Below are positions 44,094-52,240 of a stretch of 64,000 nt of DNA, in pieces. The translations under genes were made by a program, and so were the position numbers. Numbering within the stretch: position 1 is the stretch's first letter; each line of letters starts with the position of its first letter. Source of the DNA: Actinoplanes solisilvae (GTDB taxonomy: Bacteria > Actinomycetota > Actinomycetes > Mycobacteriales > Micromonosporaceae); the NCBI RefSeq assembly GCF_003999975.1, contig NZ_RJAC01000003.1, positions 372,001 to 436,000 of the forward strand, in the 5' to 3' direction. Below the pieces are notes generated by a model, which saw nothing but the letters and a program-made list of their open reading frames with translations, made no database searches and had not been told where the DNA came from.

Positions 44094-44592
44094 GCCAGGT
44101 CGTCACGGCGAGCCAGATCAGCACGATCGCCTGGGTGCAGATCGTGCTGATCATGGCGCGGTGCAGCCACCGGAACTTGACCACGGCGATCGCGGCGAGG
44201 TCGCCGGCCTGCCGCCAGACGTCCTCACGCTGTGTCACCGGCTGCGGCAACGTCGACACCTCGGCCCAGTCCATCGCGGCCAGCGAGGGGAAAGCTATCC
44301 GGTTCGGTCTCCGCGCCGATCGGACGCCCCTCAGCCTCGGCGCCTGGCCCACGGCTAGGAGAGCGGCCGAGACCAGGGTCGCGCACAGGCAGACGCTGAG
44401 GAGAGCGTTCGGCAGCAGGCCCACCGCATCCCCGCGACGACCGGCCAGCACTGTCACTCCTAACGCGAGAACGGCCGCCAGGGCCGCTGCCTTGGTGTCG
44501 GCGTACCGGATCGCATGGTTGATCTCGGTGATCGCGTGCATGCCGACGGTGAGGTCCTGTCGTGCGGCCTCGACGTCCCGCTGTTTCCTCAT
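44086..44592 (-). CDS. PycTM/DUF5706-like small membrane effector
   Basis: 168 aa from ATG 44592 (weak ribosome site). After a helix, INHAIRYADTKAAALAAVLALGVTVLA (about 20-50) carries the (A/R)DTKA motif at the start of helix 1 typical of Pycsar effector (PycTM, DUF5706) proteins. A second helix (about 62-84) and a C-terminal helix (about 145-166) enclose a cytosolic loop. PycTM proteins disrupt the inner membrane on binding cCMP or cUMP. It is on the opposite strand to the cyclase operon, its 3' end overlapping that of the SPFH-like gene. Confidence 0.65.
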   Translation of the reverse strand: MRKQRDVEAARQDLTVGMHAITEINHAIRYADTKAAALAAVLALGVTVLAGRRGDAVGLLPNALLSVCLCATLVSAALLAVGQAPRLRGVRSARRPNRIAFPSLAAMDWAEVSTLPQPVTQREDVWRQAGDLAAIAVVKFRWLHRAMISTICTQAIVLIWLAVTTWLR

Positions 44593-44634
44593 GGATTCAG
44601 GGGATCAGTCGGCGCACGGGGCGTCTGTGTACTC

Positions 44635-45807
44635 CTACACGTTCCGATCGAGGGCTTCCAAGAGGCGCGTCACGTCGGCTTCGGTGTTGTAGTGGTAGAG
44701 GCTGGCCCGCACGGCGCCGCCGGTGGTGCGCAGGCCTGCGGCCTCGAAGAACTCGGCTGCGTAGTAGTCGCCGTGGGAGACGCAGATGCCCTGGGCGCCC
44801 AGCAGCTGGGCGGTCTCGGCGGGGGACTGGCCCGTGACGCGGAAGGAGACCGTGGGGCAGCTTCCGGCGGGAGCCGGAAGAACCGTCACCGTGCCGAGGG
44901 CGGCCAGGCCCTTCAGCAGCTGGTCGAGCAGGCGATCCTCGTGGGCGGCGGCCGCGGCCATGCCGGCCAGCAGACGAGTACAGCGGTCACCCTCGACCGG
45001 GCTCAAAGTCGCCAGGTAGTCGACCGCCGCCGTGATGCCGGCCAGGAGCTCGAAGCTCAGCGTGCCGTACTCGAAGCGGTCGGGAACGCCGGCCGGCGAG
45101 GGGATCAGCTTCGGCGGGTGCAGCGGTTCCAGTACCGTCGGCGACGCGATCAGGGCCGCGTAGTGCGGGCCCGACCACTTGTAGGCGCTGGTCACGTAGA
45201 AGTCGGCACCCAGGGCGGCCACGTCGACCGGCCGGTGGGCGGTGTAGTGCACGCCGTCGACGTAGACGAGCGCCCCCACCGCGTGCGCGAGGTCGGCGAT
45301 CGCGCGGACGTCCGGCACCGTGCCGATGGCGTTGCTGGCCGCGGTCACCGCCACCACGCGGGTGCGGGGGCCGATGATCGAGGCGTACTGCGCCACGGGC
45401 AGCGCGCCGGTGGTCAGATCAACGTCGGCCCACCGTACGGTGGCGCCCGTCTGGACCCAGGGCCGGACGTTGGAGTCGTGGTCGAGCCGCGACACCACCA
45501 CCTCGTCGTCCGGGGTCAGGGCCAGCGCCCGCGAGACGAGATAGGTCAGGGCGGTCGCGCTCGGCCCGAACACCACGCCGTCCGGATCGCCGCCCACCAG
45601 ATCAGCGACCGCGGACCGGGCCGCCGCGACCAGAGCGCCCGAGCGCTGGGCCGGGACGTGCGCGGTGCCGCGGTTCGACACGGCGGTGCCCATCGCCCCG
45701 GCGATCGCGGCGATCACCGGGGCGGCGGGCTGGGTGCCTCCGGCCCCGTCGAGGTGGACGAACCCCTCAGCGAGGGCCGGGTAGTCGTTGCGAACATCGA
45801 GGATCAT
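44635..45807 (-). CDS. Cysteine-desulfurase-like PLP enzyme
   Basis: 390 aa from ATG 45807. Class V aminotransferase fold: LDGAGGTQP near the N-terminus, VVSRLDHDSNVRPW, VTAASNAIGTVPDV, VYVDGVHYTAHRPVD (PLP-binding Asp) and the Schiff-base Lys in TSAYKWSGPH. The C-terminal part lacks an obvious IscS-type active-site Cys loop; GICVSHGDYYA holds the only likely Cys. These stand-alone relatives are often assigned to cysteine desulfurase/isopenicillin-epimerase-like groups. The sulfur acceptor or substrate is unknown. Confidence 0.8.
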   Translation of the reverse strand: MILDVRNDYPALAEGFVHLDGAGGTQPAAPVIAAIAGAMGTAVSNRGTAHVPAQRSGALVAAARSAVADLVGGDPDGVVFGPSATALTYLVSRALALTPDDEVVVSRLDHDSNVRPWVQTGATVRWADVDLTTGALPVAQYASIIGPRTRVVAVTAASNAIGTVPDVRAIADLAHAVGALVYVDGVHYTAHRPVDVAALGADFYVTSAYKWSGPHYAALIASPTVLEPLHPPKLIPSPAGVPDRFEYGTLSFELLAGITAAVDYLATLSPVEGDRCTRLLAGMAAAAAHEDRLLDQLLKGLAALGTVTVLPAPAGSCPTVSFRVTGQSPAETAQLLGAQGICVSHGDYYAAEFFEAAGLRTTGGAVRASLYHYNTEADVTRLLEALDRNV

Positions 45808-45819
45808 GCAGCAAGGGAA

Positions 45820-46815
45820 TCAGAAGACGCGGACGGCCGCCTCGGCGGGCGCGTTGAGCAGGCCCTCGATCTCGTCGTCGAGCCGCACCAGGGTCAGCGA
45901 CGCGCCGGCCATGTCGAGCGACGTGCAGTATTCGTTGACGTAGCTGCGCCCGACCGTGATCCCGCGATCGGCCAGCCGCTGATGGGCGCGCCGGTAGAGG
46001 ATGTAGAGCTCGCTGATCGGTGTTCCGCCCAGCCCGTTGATCATGAGGGCGACCCGGTCACCGGACGAGTAGGGCAGATCAGTCACGACGGCGTCGAGCA
46101 TGTCGTCGACGATCGCGTCGGCTTCCTTGAGCTTGCGCCGTTCGCGGCCGGGTTCGCCGTGGATGCCGACGCCGAACTCGATCTCGTCGCCGCCCAGCTC
46201 GAACAGCGGCGATCCTTTGGCGGGCGGCGTGCAGGCGGTCAGAGCGACCCCCATCGTACGGGTGACGTCGTTGACCTTCTTGCCGATGCGGATCACCTCG
46301 TCGAGCTCGGCGCCCTGCTCGGACGCGGCCCCGACCGCCTTGATGACGAAGAAGTTGCCCGCCACGCCGCGCCGCCCGACGGTGTAGGTCGAGTCCTGCA
46401 CCGCGACGTCGTCGTTGATGGTCAAGATCTCAGCCCGTACGCCGTCCGCCTCGGCCATCTCCTTGCCCATGTCGAACGCCATGCGGTCACCGGTGTAGTT
46501 GTTCACCAGCAGCAGCACGCCCTTGGGTGAGGACAGCAGCTTCGCGGTCTCGTAGACGTAGTCCATCGGCGGTGCGGCGAACACGTCGCCGGGGCAGGCC
46601 GCGTCGAGCATGCCCTTGCCGACCGCCATCACGTGGGCCGGTTCGTGCCCGGAGCCGGAGCCCTGCACGATCGACACCTTGTTCTCGTTGGGTGCGTCGG
46701 CCCGCATGATCAGGTTGTAGGCGGGCACATATCGCAGCGAGTCGGGGTTGGCCAGCGCGACGCCTTCGAGCATCTCGGCCACGTAGTTCTTGGGGTCGTT
46801 GACGAACTTCTTCAC
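45820..46815 (-). CDS. dhaK: Dihydroxyacetone kinase subunit DhaK
   Basis: 331 aa from GTG 46815, AAGGAG upstream; overlaps the DhaL stop (GTGA). Diagnostic segments are SIVQGSGSGHEPAHV, VLLLVNNYTGDRMAFDMG and the substrate-linking His in EFGVGIHGEPGRER. DhaK binds dihydroxyacetone or related ketoses through a hemiaminal with that His. It needs DhaL plus a phosphoryl donor; no DhaM or PTS gene is in the operon, so an ATP-dependent two-subunit form is possible. Confidence 0.92.
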   Translation of the reverse strand: MKKFVNDPKNYVAEMLEGVALANPDSLRYVPAYNLIMRADAPNENKVSIVQGSGSGHEPAHVMAVGKGMLDAACPGDVFAAPPMDYVYETAKLLSSPKGVLLLVNNYTGDRMAFDMGKEMAEADGVRAEILTINDDVAVQDSTYTVGRRGVAGNFFVIKAVGAASEQGAELDEVIRIGKKVNDVTRTMGVALTACTPPAKGSPLFELGGDEIEFGVGIHGEPGRERRKLKEADAIVDDMLDAVVTDLPYSSGDRVALMINGLGGTPISELYILYRRAHQRLADRGITVGRSYVNEYCTSLDMAGASLTLVRLDDEIEGLLNAPAEAAVRVF

Positions 46816-47447
46816 GTCGGCTCTCCTTGCTTCTGCCAGGTCTCGCTGATCCGTTCGACGAGCACCGCCACCGCCATCGCGCCGGCGTCGACCGAGCCGC
46901 GGCTGCGCTCGCCCGTGTAGGCCGCCCGGCCCCGCTTGGCCACCATCGCGGCCGTCGCGTCGGCCGCTTCCCGCGTCGCGACCGCGGCCGCTCGCAACGC
47001 CTCGTCCGTGCCGTTCGTCAGGTTGGACTCGAGGGCGTCGGTCAGCGGCACCAACGCGTCGAGCAACGTCTTGTCCCCGACGTCCGACTGCCCGCGTGCT
47101 TTGATGCCCTCGACGGCCGCCCGCAGCATGGCGACCACCTGCTCGCCGTCGAGCGTCGTGGCCGAGCCGGCGGCGGCCCCGGCCCGCAGGAACGCGGTGC
47201 CCCAGATCGGCCCGGAGGTCCCGCCGATCCGCGACGCGATCGTCATGCCGCTGCGCTTGAGGAAGGTGCCCGGGTCGGTGCGGTCCAGGTCGTCCCAGCC
47301 CTCGAGGAGCTTCTCGAACCCGCGCGCCAGCGAATAGCCGAAGTCGCCGTCGCCGACCACGGAGTCGAGGTCGCCGAAGTATTTCTCGTTCTCGATGCAC
47401 GTCTCGGCGATGGTGCGTACGACGAACTCGGTCTTCTGCATGCTCAT
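46812..47447 (-). CDS. dhaL: Dihydroxyacetone kinase subunit DhaL
   Basis: 211 aa from ATG 47447; the start overlaps the phosphatase stop and the stop overlaps dhaK. The ADP/Mg-binding signature is GDLDSVVGDGDFGYSLARGF, followed by SGMTIASRIGGTSGPIWGTAF and SDVGDKTLLDALVPL. DhaL carries the nucleotide and transfers phosphate to DhaK-bound substrate. Confidence 0.92.
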   Translation of the reverse strand: MSMQKTEFVVRTIAETCIENEKYFGDLDSVVGDGDFGYSLARGFEKLLEGWDDLDRTDPGTFLKRSGMTIASRIGGTSGPIWGTAFLRAGAAAGSATTLDGEQVVAMLRAAVEGIKARGQSDVGDKTLLDALVPLTDALESNLTNGTDEALRAAAVATREAADATAAMVAKRGRAAYTGERSRGSVDAGAMAVAVLVERISETWQKQGEPT

Positions 47448-48199
47448 GGGAGACAGGCCTCCAGGTCGTCGAGCGTCAGGTAGGCCCCGGGGTGCGCCCG
47501 CCCGCGGTTCGCCAGCACCTCGATGGGCGGCCGCCCGGGGTCGCCCAGCCCCGAGACGACCAGCACCGCCTCGCTGAAGTCCTCGCCCCGGGTGTAGCCG
47601 TTCACCGTCACCAGGCAGTTCAGCCCGGCGCTGGTCGCGGCGAGCAGCCCGTTGCGCGAGTCCTCGACGACCAGCGTCGTGGCCGGGTCGAGGCCCAGGG
47701 TCGAGACCGTGAGCTGATAGATGGCCGGGTCGGGTTTCTTGGCCGGCACCACGTCGCCGGCGAAGACCGGGATGTCGGCCGCCGCCGCTCCCACCGCGTT
47801 CTCGAGCACTGCCCGCACCGACGCCTCGGCCGACGTCGACGCGACCGCCACCGTCCACCCGTCGGCCAACGCGGCGTGGATGACCCGCGAGATGCCCGGC
47901 CGGGTCGGGATCTTCCCGTCGGCGACGAGCTGCTTGAAGGCCGCCGTCTTCGCCTTGTGCCAGGTCAGCAGCATTTCCGTACGATCCCCCGGCCCGGCCG
48001 CCGCGGCAAAGGCCGGATCGTCGAAAAGACTGGCCATCCGTTCCTTGCCACCGCCGATGGCGAGCTTCTTCCCGTACTCCTCCGCGCTCCAGTGCACCGG
48101 CAGCCCGAAGCGCTCGAACGTGGCGTTGAACGCGGGCAGGTGGCCGTACCGCTCGGTGTCGGCCAGCACGCCGTCGCAGTCGAAGACGAGCGCGCTCAC
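47444..48199 (-). CDS. HAD-family sugar-phosphate phosphatase
   Basis: 251 aa from GTG 48199, overlapping the aldolase stop (GTGA). HAD motifs: FDCDGVLADTE (D7, D9), VAVASTS, KKPDPAIY (Lys) and LVVEDSRNG. The helical cap spans about 18-95. In an operon with an aldolase and DHA kinase it may dephosphorylate the aldol product or a ketose phosphate. Confidence 0.85.
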   Translation of the reverse strand: MSALVFDCDGVLADTERYGHLPAFNATFERFGLPVHWSAEEYGKKLAIGGGKERMASLFDDPAFAAAAGPGDRTEMLLTWHKAKTAAFKQLVADGKIPTRPGISRVIHAALADGWTVAVASTSAEASVRAVLENAVGAAAADIPVFAGDVVPAKKPDPAIYQLTVSTLGLDPATTLVVEDSRNGLLAATSAGLNCLVTVNGYTRGEDFSEAVLVVSGLGDPGRPPIEVLANRGRAHPGAYLTLDDLEACLP

Positions 48200-49056
48200 C
48201 AGGCCCGTCCCGACCCGCCGAAGAGCCGGATGTGCCGCCGGGCCATCTCGAGCACGGCCGTGCGCTGGTGGCGGAAGAGCGACGGCGGATCCCACTTGCC
48301 GCGCTCGGCCGTCTCGCGCAGGAACTCGAGGCCCGACTGCATGAAGGTCTCCTTGAGCGCCGTCGAGATGTTGACCTTGGCGCAGCCGCGGGCGATGAGG
48401 TCGGTGAACTGCTCGTCGGAGAGCCCGGTGCCGCCGTGCAGCGCCATCGGGATCCCGGTCGCGGCGACCAGGTCGCTGATCCGCTGGGCGTCGAGCACGG
48501 GCGTCCGCTTGTACTGCCCGTGCGCGTTGCCGATGGCCGGGGCGAAACAGTCGACCCCCGTACGCTCGATGAAGTCGACGGCCACCTCGAGGCTCTGCAC
48601 GGGGGCCGCCTCGTCCGAACCGAGATCGTCCTCGACGCCCTGAATGCCCTCGATCTCCCCCTCGACGTGCGCGCCGACCTTGCGCGCCTCGGCCACCACC
48701 TCGGTCGTCTGCCGCAGGTTCTCGGCCACGTCGAGCTCGTGCGCGTCGAACAGCACCGAGTTCCAGCCGCCGTCCAGGCAGTCGGCGATGACGCTCCGAT
48801 CGGGACAGTGGTCGAGGTGCAGCGTGACCGGCACCGACGCGTCGTGGGCCAGGGCCTGCACGATCGCGAACAGCTGCGGGCGGCCGTACTGCTTGACGGT
48901 CTTGACGCTCGTCTGCAGGATGACCGGCGCCCGTTCCTCGGCGGCGGCCGCGACCACCGCCTCGATGGTCAGGTCATTGATGATGTTGAAGGCGGCGACC
49001 CCGTACCGGTCGGCGAGCGCGCGGTCGAGGAGCTCCTTCATGGCGACGATGGGCAC
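48196..49056 (-). CDS. Class II fructose-bisphosphate-type aldolase
   Basis: 286 aa from GTG 49056, which gives the usual MPIV start (ATG 49041 is an alternative). Zinc ligands and active-site motifs: HLDHCPD, DAHELDVAENL, GEIEGIQGVED, GNAHGQYK and LHGGTGLSDEQ. It should condense or split DHAP with an aldehyde. It is the first gene of a four-gene overlapping operon (aldolase, phosphatase, DhaL, DhaK), suggesting a short ketose pathway feeding or drawing from DHAP. Confidence 0.88.
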   Translation of the reverse strand: MPIVAMKELLDRALADRYGVAAFNIINDLTIEAVVAAAAEERAPVILQTSVKTVKQYGRPQLFAIVQALAHDASVPVTLHLDHCPDRSVIADCLDGGWNSVLFDAHELDVAENLRQTTEVVAEARKVGAHVEGEIEGIQGVEDDLGSDEAAPVQSLEVAVDFIERTGVDCFAPAIGNAHGQYKRTPVLDAQRISDLVAATGIPMALHGGTGLSDEQFTDLIARGCAKVNISTALKETFMQSGLEFLRETAERGKWDPPSLFRHQRTAVLEMARRHIRLFGGSGRAW

Positions 49057-49083
49057 GAGGGTCAGTCAAGTCGATACCCTCCG

Positions 49084-49776
49084 TCACCGGTATGGGGGAA
49101 TCCACCCGTTGTCCAGGGCGGTCACCACAGCCGCGGTCCGCCGGGCGGTTCCGGTTTTCCGCAGGATCGCGGCGACATGCTTCTCGACCGTCTTCGGCGA
49201 AAGCACCAGCCGGGCGGCGATCTCCCGGTCGGTCAGCCCCTCGCGCAGCAGGGCCAGCACCTCTGCTTCCCGCGGCGAGAAAGGCACAGGCGCCGTCGCG
49301 TGCGGGAAATCGGGCCGGACAATCGCCACGGCGGCGGACTGGGCCAGCACCTCGAGCGCGTCGACCACCCGTTCCGAGAAGCCGTCGGCCGTCGGGGCGA
49401 AGACGACCGTCACCGCGATCACGTCACCGCGCCACCAGATCGGTACGGCCACGGCAGCACCCCGGCTCGCCGGATCGGCCCCCGACAGGTGCCCCGCGCG
49501 CAGCCGCCCGTAGTCGGGGATGACCACCGGCCGCCGCCGCCCGAACGCCCGTCCGGTCGCTCCCTCGTCGAGCGGGAACCGCTGCCCGAGCCGGCAGGAC
49601 GCGCCGACCTCGGCCGCCTTCAGATAGTGCCCGCGGGCCGCGTCGACCAGCGAGATCGTGCCGGCGGTCGACCCGGCGAGCCGCCCGCTGTGCCGCAACA
49701 GCCGGCGCAGCACGGGCGCCAGCGGCGGTTCGCCGTGCACGTCGGCGACCGCCCGCCGGGGACCCTGACCGGGCAT
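49084..49776 (-). CDS. GAF domain LuxR-type response regulator
   Basis: 230 aa from ATG 49776; longer frames to 50079 are not family-like. The GAF domain (about 15-150) includes GTISLVDAARGHYLKAAEVG, LDEGATGRAFGRRRPVVIPDY and VAVPIWWRGDVIAVTVVF. The C-terminal LuxR helix-turn-helix is FSPREAEVLALLREGLTDRE and SPKTVEKHVAAILRKTG. GAF-LuxR proteins of this type often act with sensor kinases or bind ligands directly. Bases 49777-50071 hold no recognised gene. Confidence 0.85.
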   Translation of the reverse strand: MPGQGPRRAVADVHGEPPLAPVLRRLLRHSGRLAGSTAGTISLVDAARGHYLKAAEVGASCRLGQRFPLDEGATGRAFGRRRPVVIPDYGRLRAGHLSGADPASRGAAVAVPIWWRGDVIAVTVVFAPTADGFSERVVDALEVLAQSAAVAIVRPDFPHATAPVPFSPREAEVLALLREGLTDREIAARLVLSPKTVEKHVAAILRKTGTARRTAAVVTALDNGWIPPYR

Positions 49777-50071
49777 ACCGCAAAATCTATGTTTGCCGAC
49801 CGCGTGAATCAATAAGCCAGGCCAGGGCACCTTGGGCTGGAGTGGCCGGCCCCGGTCTTCGCCGAGGGCCGGCCGGGCCTCGGGGCCGAGACAGAACCAC
49901 CGGACGTCCGGCGCGTCCCGATCGGTCGCGCCCGGCGGCAGGGCGTCGAGCGCGGCGAGCCTCGCAGCGGCCCGATCGAGAACGGGGCGGGTTTCTGTGA
50001 TGCTCGCCCGGCGATGGTGTTCCCGGGGCTCTCGGGCCGCATGCTTGGTCGGTCGAGGGGAGGGGACCCGC

Positions 50072-51310
50072 ATGAGCACTTCGGAAGCACTGCGGCAACT
50101 ACTGCTTCAGTCGCACCACGCCCGTCCGGAGGACCTGCCCGAGATGGTCATGGCGGCCGCCGGCCTGATCGGCGCCGACACGATGATCATCTACCTGGTG
50201 GATCACCAGCAGCGGCAGTTGTTGCCTCTGCCCGGTGGCACGGCCCCGCACCGCGAGACGATCAGCGTCGAGGGGACTCTCGCCGGCCGCGCGTACACCC
50301 TGGTGACCCCCGTCTCGGGCGAGCCGGACGACGGCGTGCGGTGGTGGCTGCCTCTGCTCAACGGCAGCGAGCGCATGGGGGTGCTCGAGGTGGTCTCGTC
50401 CCGGCCGCTGGATGAGCAGGCCGTCGACCATTGCGTCTCGGTGTCGTCCCTGCTGGCCGAGCTGCTCGTCACCCGCAGCCTCTACAGCGACACGATCGAA
50501 CTGGTCCGCCGCCGCGAGCCGATGCGGCTGGCCGCCGAGATGCTGCGCGCCCAGCTGCCCCCGCTGTCCTTCTCCACCGGGCACCTGATGATCAGCGGCA
50601 TTCTGGAGCCGTGCTACGACGTCGGCGGCGACGCCTTCGACTATGCCGTCAACGGCGAGACAGCCCACCTGGCGCTCTTCGACGCCGCCGGGCACGGCTC
50701 CGCCGGCGGGATGCGCGCGGTCATGCTGGCCTCGCTCGCGCTGGCGTCGTACCGCAACGCCCGTCGTGGCCGGATGGACCTGGTCGACACCTATCACCAC
50801 ATCGACCAGGCAGTTCGCGCCCACGACCGCTACGGCATGATCACAGCGGTGCTGGCCGAGATCGACCAGCGCACCGGCGTTCTGCAGGTCATCTCCGCGG
50901 GCCACCCCAGCGGCATCGTGATCCGGCAGGGCCGGGTGGCCAAGGTGCTGCCCACCCCGACCGCGCTGCCGGTGACCCTGGGCGACACGCGTCCGCCGGT
51001 GGTCGTGGAGGAGGCCCTCGAACCGGGCGACCGGCTGCTGCTCTACACCGATGGGATCATCGAGGCCCGCTCGGCGCAAGGGGAGCAGTTCGGCATCGAG
51101 CGGCTGATCGACTTCGCCCTCAAGGCGGTGGCCGACCAGTTGCCGGCGCCCGAGACGGCCCGGCGGCTGGTGCACGCGATCCTCGACTATCAGGACGACC
51201 GGCTGCAGGACGACGCCACCATCCTGCTCGCCGACTGGCGCAGCCCCGCCCCGGCCCGCTCGGACACCGAACTGATCACGCCGCCCAGCGACCACCTGCT
51301 CGAACCGTGA
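50072..51310 (+). CDS. GAF-SpoIIE protein phosphatase (PP2C type)
   Basis: 412 aa from ATG 50072 with GAGGGGAGGGG upstream. Residues about 15-155 are a GAF-like sensor; about 175-395 are the PP2C/SpoIIE fold: YDVGGDAFDYAV (first metal Asp), LFDAAGHGSAGGMRAVM, LLLYTDGIIEARSAQG, and DDRLQDDATILLADW. It should remove phosphate from an anti-anti-sigma factor, the usual SpoIIE/RsbU target. No STAS or kinase partner is adjacent. Confidence 0.9.
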   Translation: MSTSEALRQLLLQSHHARPEDLPEMVMAAAGLIGADTMIIYLVDHQQRQLLPLPGGTAPHRETISVEGTLAGRAYTLVTPVSGEPDDGVRWWLPLLNGSERMGVLEVVSSRPLDEQAVDHCVSVSSLLAELLVTRSLYSDTIELVRRREPMRLAAEMLRAQLPPLSFSTGHLMISGILEPCYDVGGDAFDYAVNGETAHLALFDAAGHGSAGGMRAVMLASLALASYRNARRGRMDLVDTYHHIDQAVRAHDRYGMITAVLAEIDQRTGVLQVISAGHPSGIVIRQGRVAKVLPTPTALPVTLGDTRPPVVVEEALEPGDRLLLYTDGIIEARSAQGEQFGIERLIDFALKAVADQLPAPETARRLVHAILDYQDDRLQDDATILLADWRSPAPARSDTELITPPSDHLLEP

Positions 51311-51340
51311 CCGGCACCGTGTGTTCCGTGCCGGCCCGGC

Positions 51341-52159
51341 TCACAGATCGAGGGCGTACGCCGCCATGTCCCGCAGCGCCCCGCCGGTGACCAGCGACCC
51401 GTCCCACACCGACGTGAGCCGGTCGATCGAACCGTTCGCGCCCAGCTCGAGCGCCGTCACGCCGCGCGCGGCCTCGGTGGTGGACTGCCACTCGTAGCCA
51501 CCGCCGAGGTCACCGCCGACGATGTGCCTGACCTGGGCGGACGGGCCGTACGGCAGGGAGGCGGCGGCGCGGCCGAGGTAACGGCCGATCGCGGCCCGCC
51601 CGCGCACCGTCGTACGCAGGGTGAGGTCCTCGACGACGGCGTCGGGGGAGAAGAGCGTCTCCACCGGGTCTGCGTGCAGGTGGGCCACCACGTCGTCGAC
51701 CCGCGTGGGACGGCGTACGGGCAGGTCGGCGTAGAGATCCGGGAACTGCGCTGAGGGCGTACGCATGGCATTGACCTTGTCGGCGCCGAAGTTGCGCCCG
51801 TCCCAATAGTCGATCCAGCGCACGATGCGGCCGTCGTCGGCGAAGTCGATCGGCGCGATCGCCCGGATCTCGCCGCCGAACAGCTCCGGCGTGTCGGTCA
51901 TGAAGACGATCGCGCTGGTCGCGTCGCCGATCACCCGGGTCGGGTAGGACAGCGCCTCGGCCGGCCAGTTCGGCATGTACTCGTCCCACACGTCGTAGAG
52001 GGACTGGCTCGACGGCCAGCTCCACCCGAGCGTCGCGTCGGCGTAGAAGACCCGGTCGGGGTGGAAGAATGCGTGGGTCTCGGCGACCAGGTGGGCGCTC
52101 TTGGCGGTGAACAGGCGGCGGAAGAGGTCGTGGGTCTCCGCGGTGGCGTAGTCGGTCAT
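51341..52159 (-). CDS. Tandem SnoaL-like (NTF2-fold) protein
   Basis: 272 aa from ATG 52159. Two NTF2-type halves: first (HDLFRRLFTAKSAHLVAETHAFFHPDRVFYADATLGW, about 8-135) and second (DDVVAHLHADPVETLFSPDAVVEDLTLR, about 140-272). Each shows the helix-helix-beta pattern of SnoaL-like proteins, which may be enzymes or binding proteins. It is divergent from a LysR gene with 81 bp between, so that regulator probably controls it. Confidence 0.75.
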   Translation of the reverse strand: MTDYATAETHDLFRRLFTAKSAHLVAETHAFFHPDRVFYADATLGWSWPSSQSLYDVWDEYMPNWPAEALSYPTRVIGDATSAIVFMTDTPELFGGEIRAIAPIDFADDGRIVRWIDYWDGRNFGADKVNAMRTPSAQFPDLYADLPVRRPTRVDDVVAHLHADPVETLFSPDAVVEDLTLRTTVRGRAAIGRYLGRAAASLPYGPSAQVRHIVGGDLGGGYEWQSTTEAARGVTALELGANGSIDRLTSVWDGSLVTGGALRDMAAYALDL

Positions 52160-52215
52160 GCCACCACTCTGGGCCGGCCAGAAGAGCTCCGATACAGCAG
52201 GAATTGCTCGACCCC

Positions 52216-52230
52216 ATCTCCGCGAGAGAT
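52216..52230. promoter_or_regulatory. LysR-type operator
   Basis: ATCTC-CGCGA-GAGAT is a dyad with the T-N11-A form of LysR operators, 10 bp before the LysR gene and inside the divergent promoter region with the SnoaL-like gene. Confidence 0.6.
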
Positions 52231-52240
52231 AGTTGTCGGC

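Noticed and set aside
49777..50071. N-terminal extension of the GAF-LuxR protein, or a separate gene
   Set aside because: Frames are open on both strands but show no family similarity; the ATG at 49776 gives a complete GAF domain.
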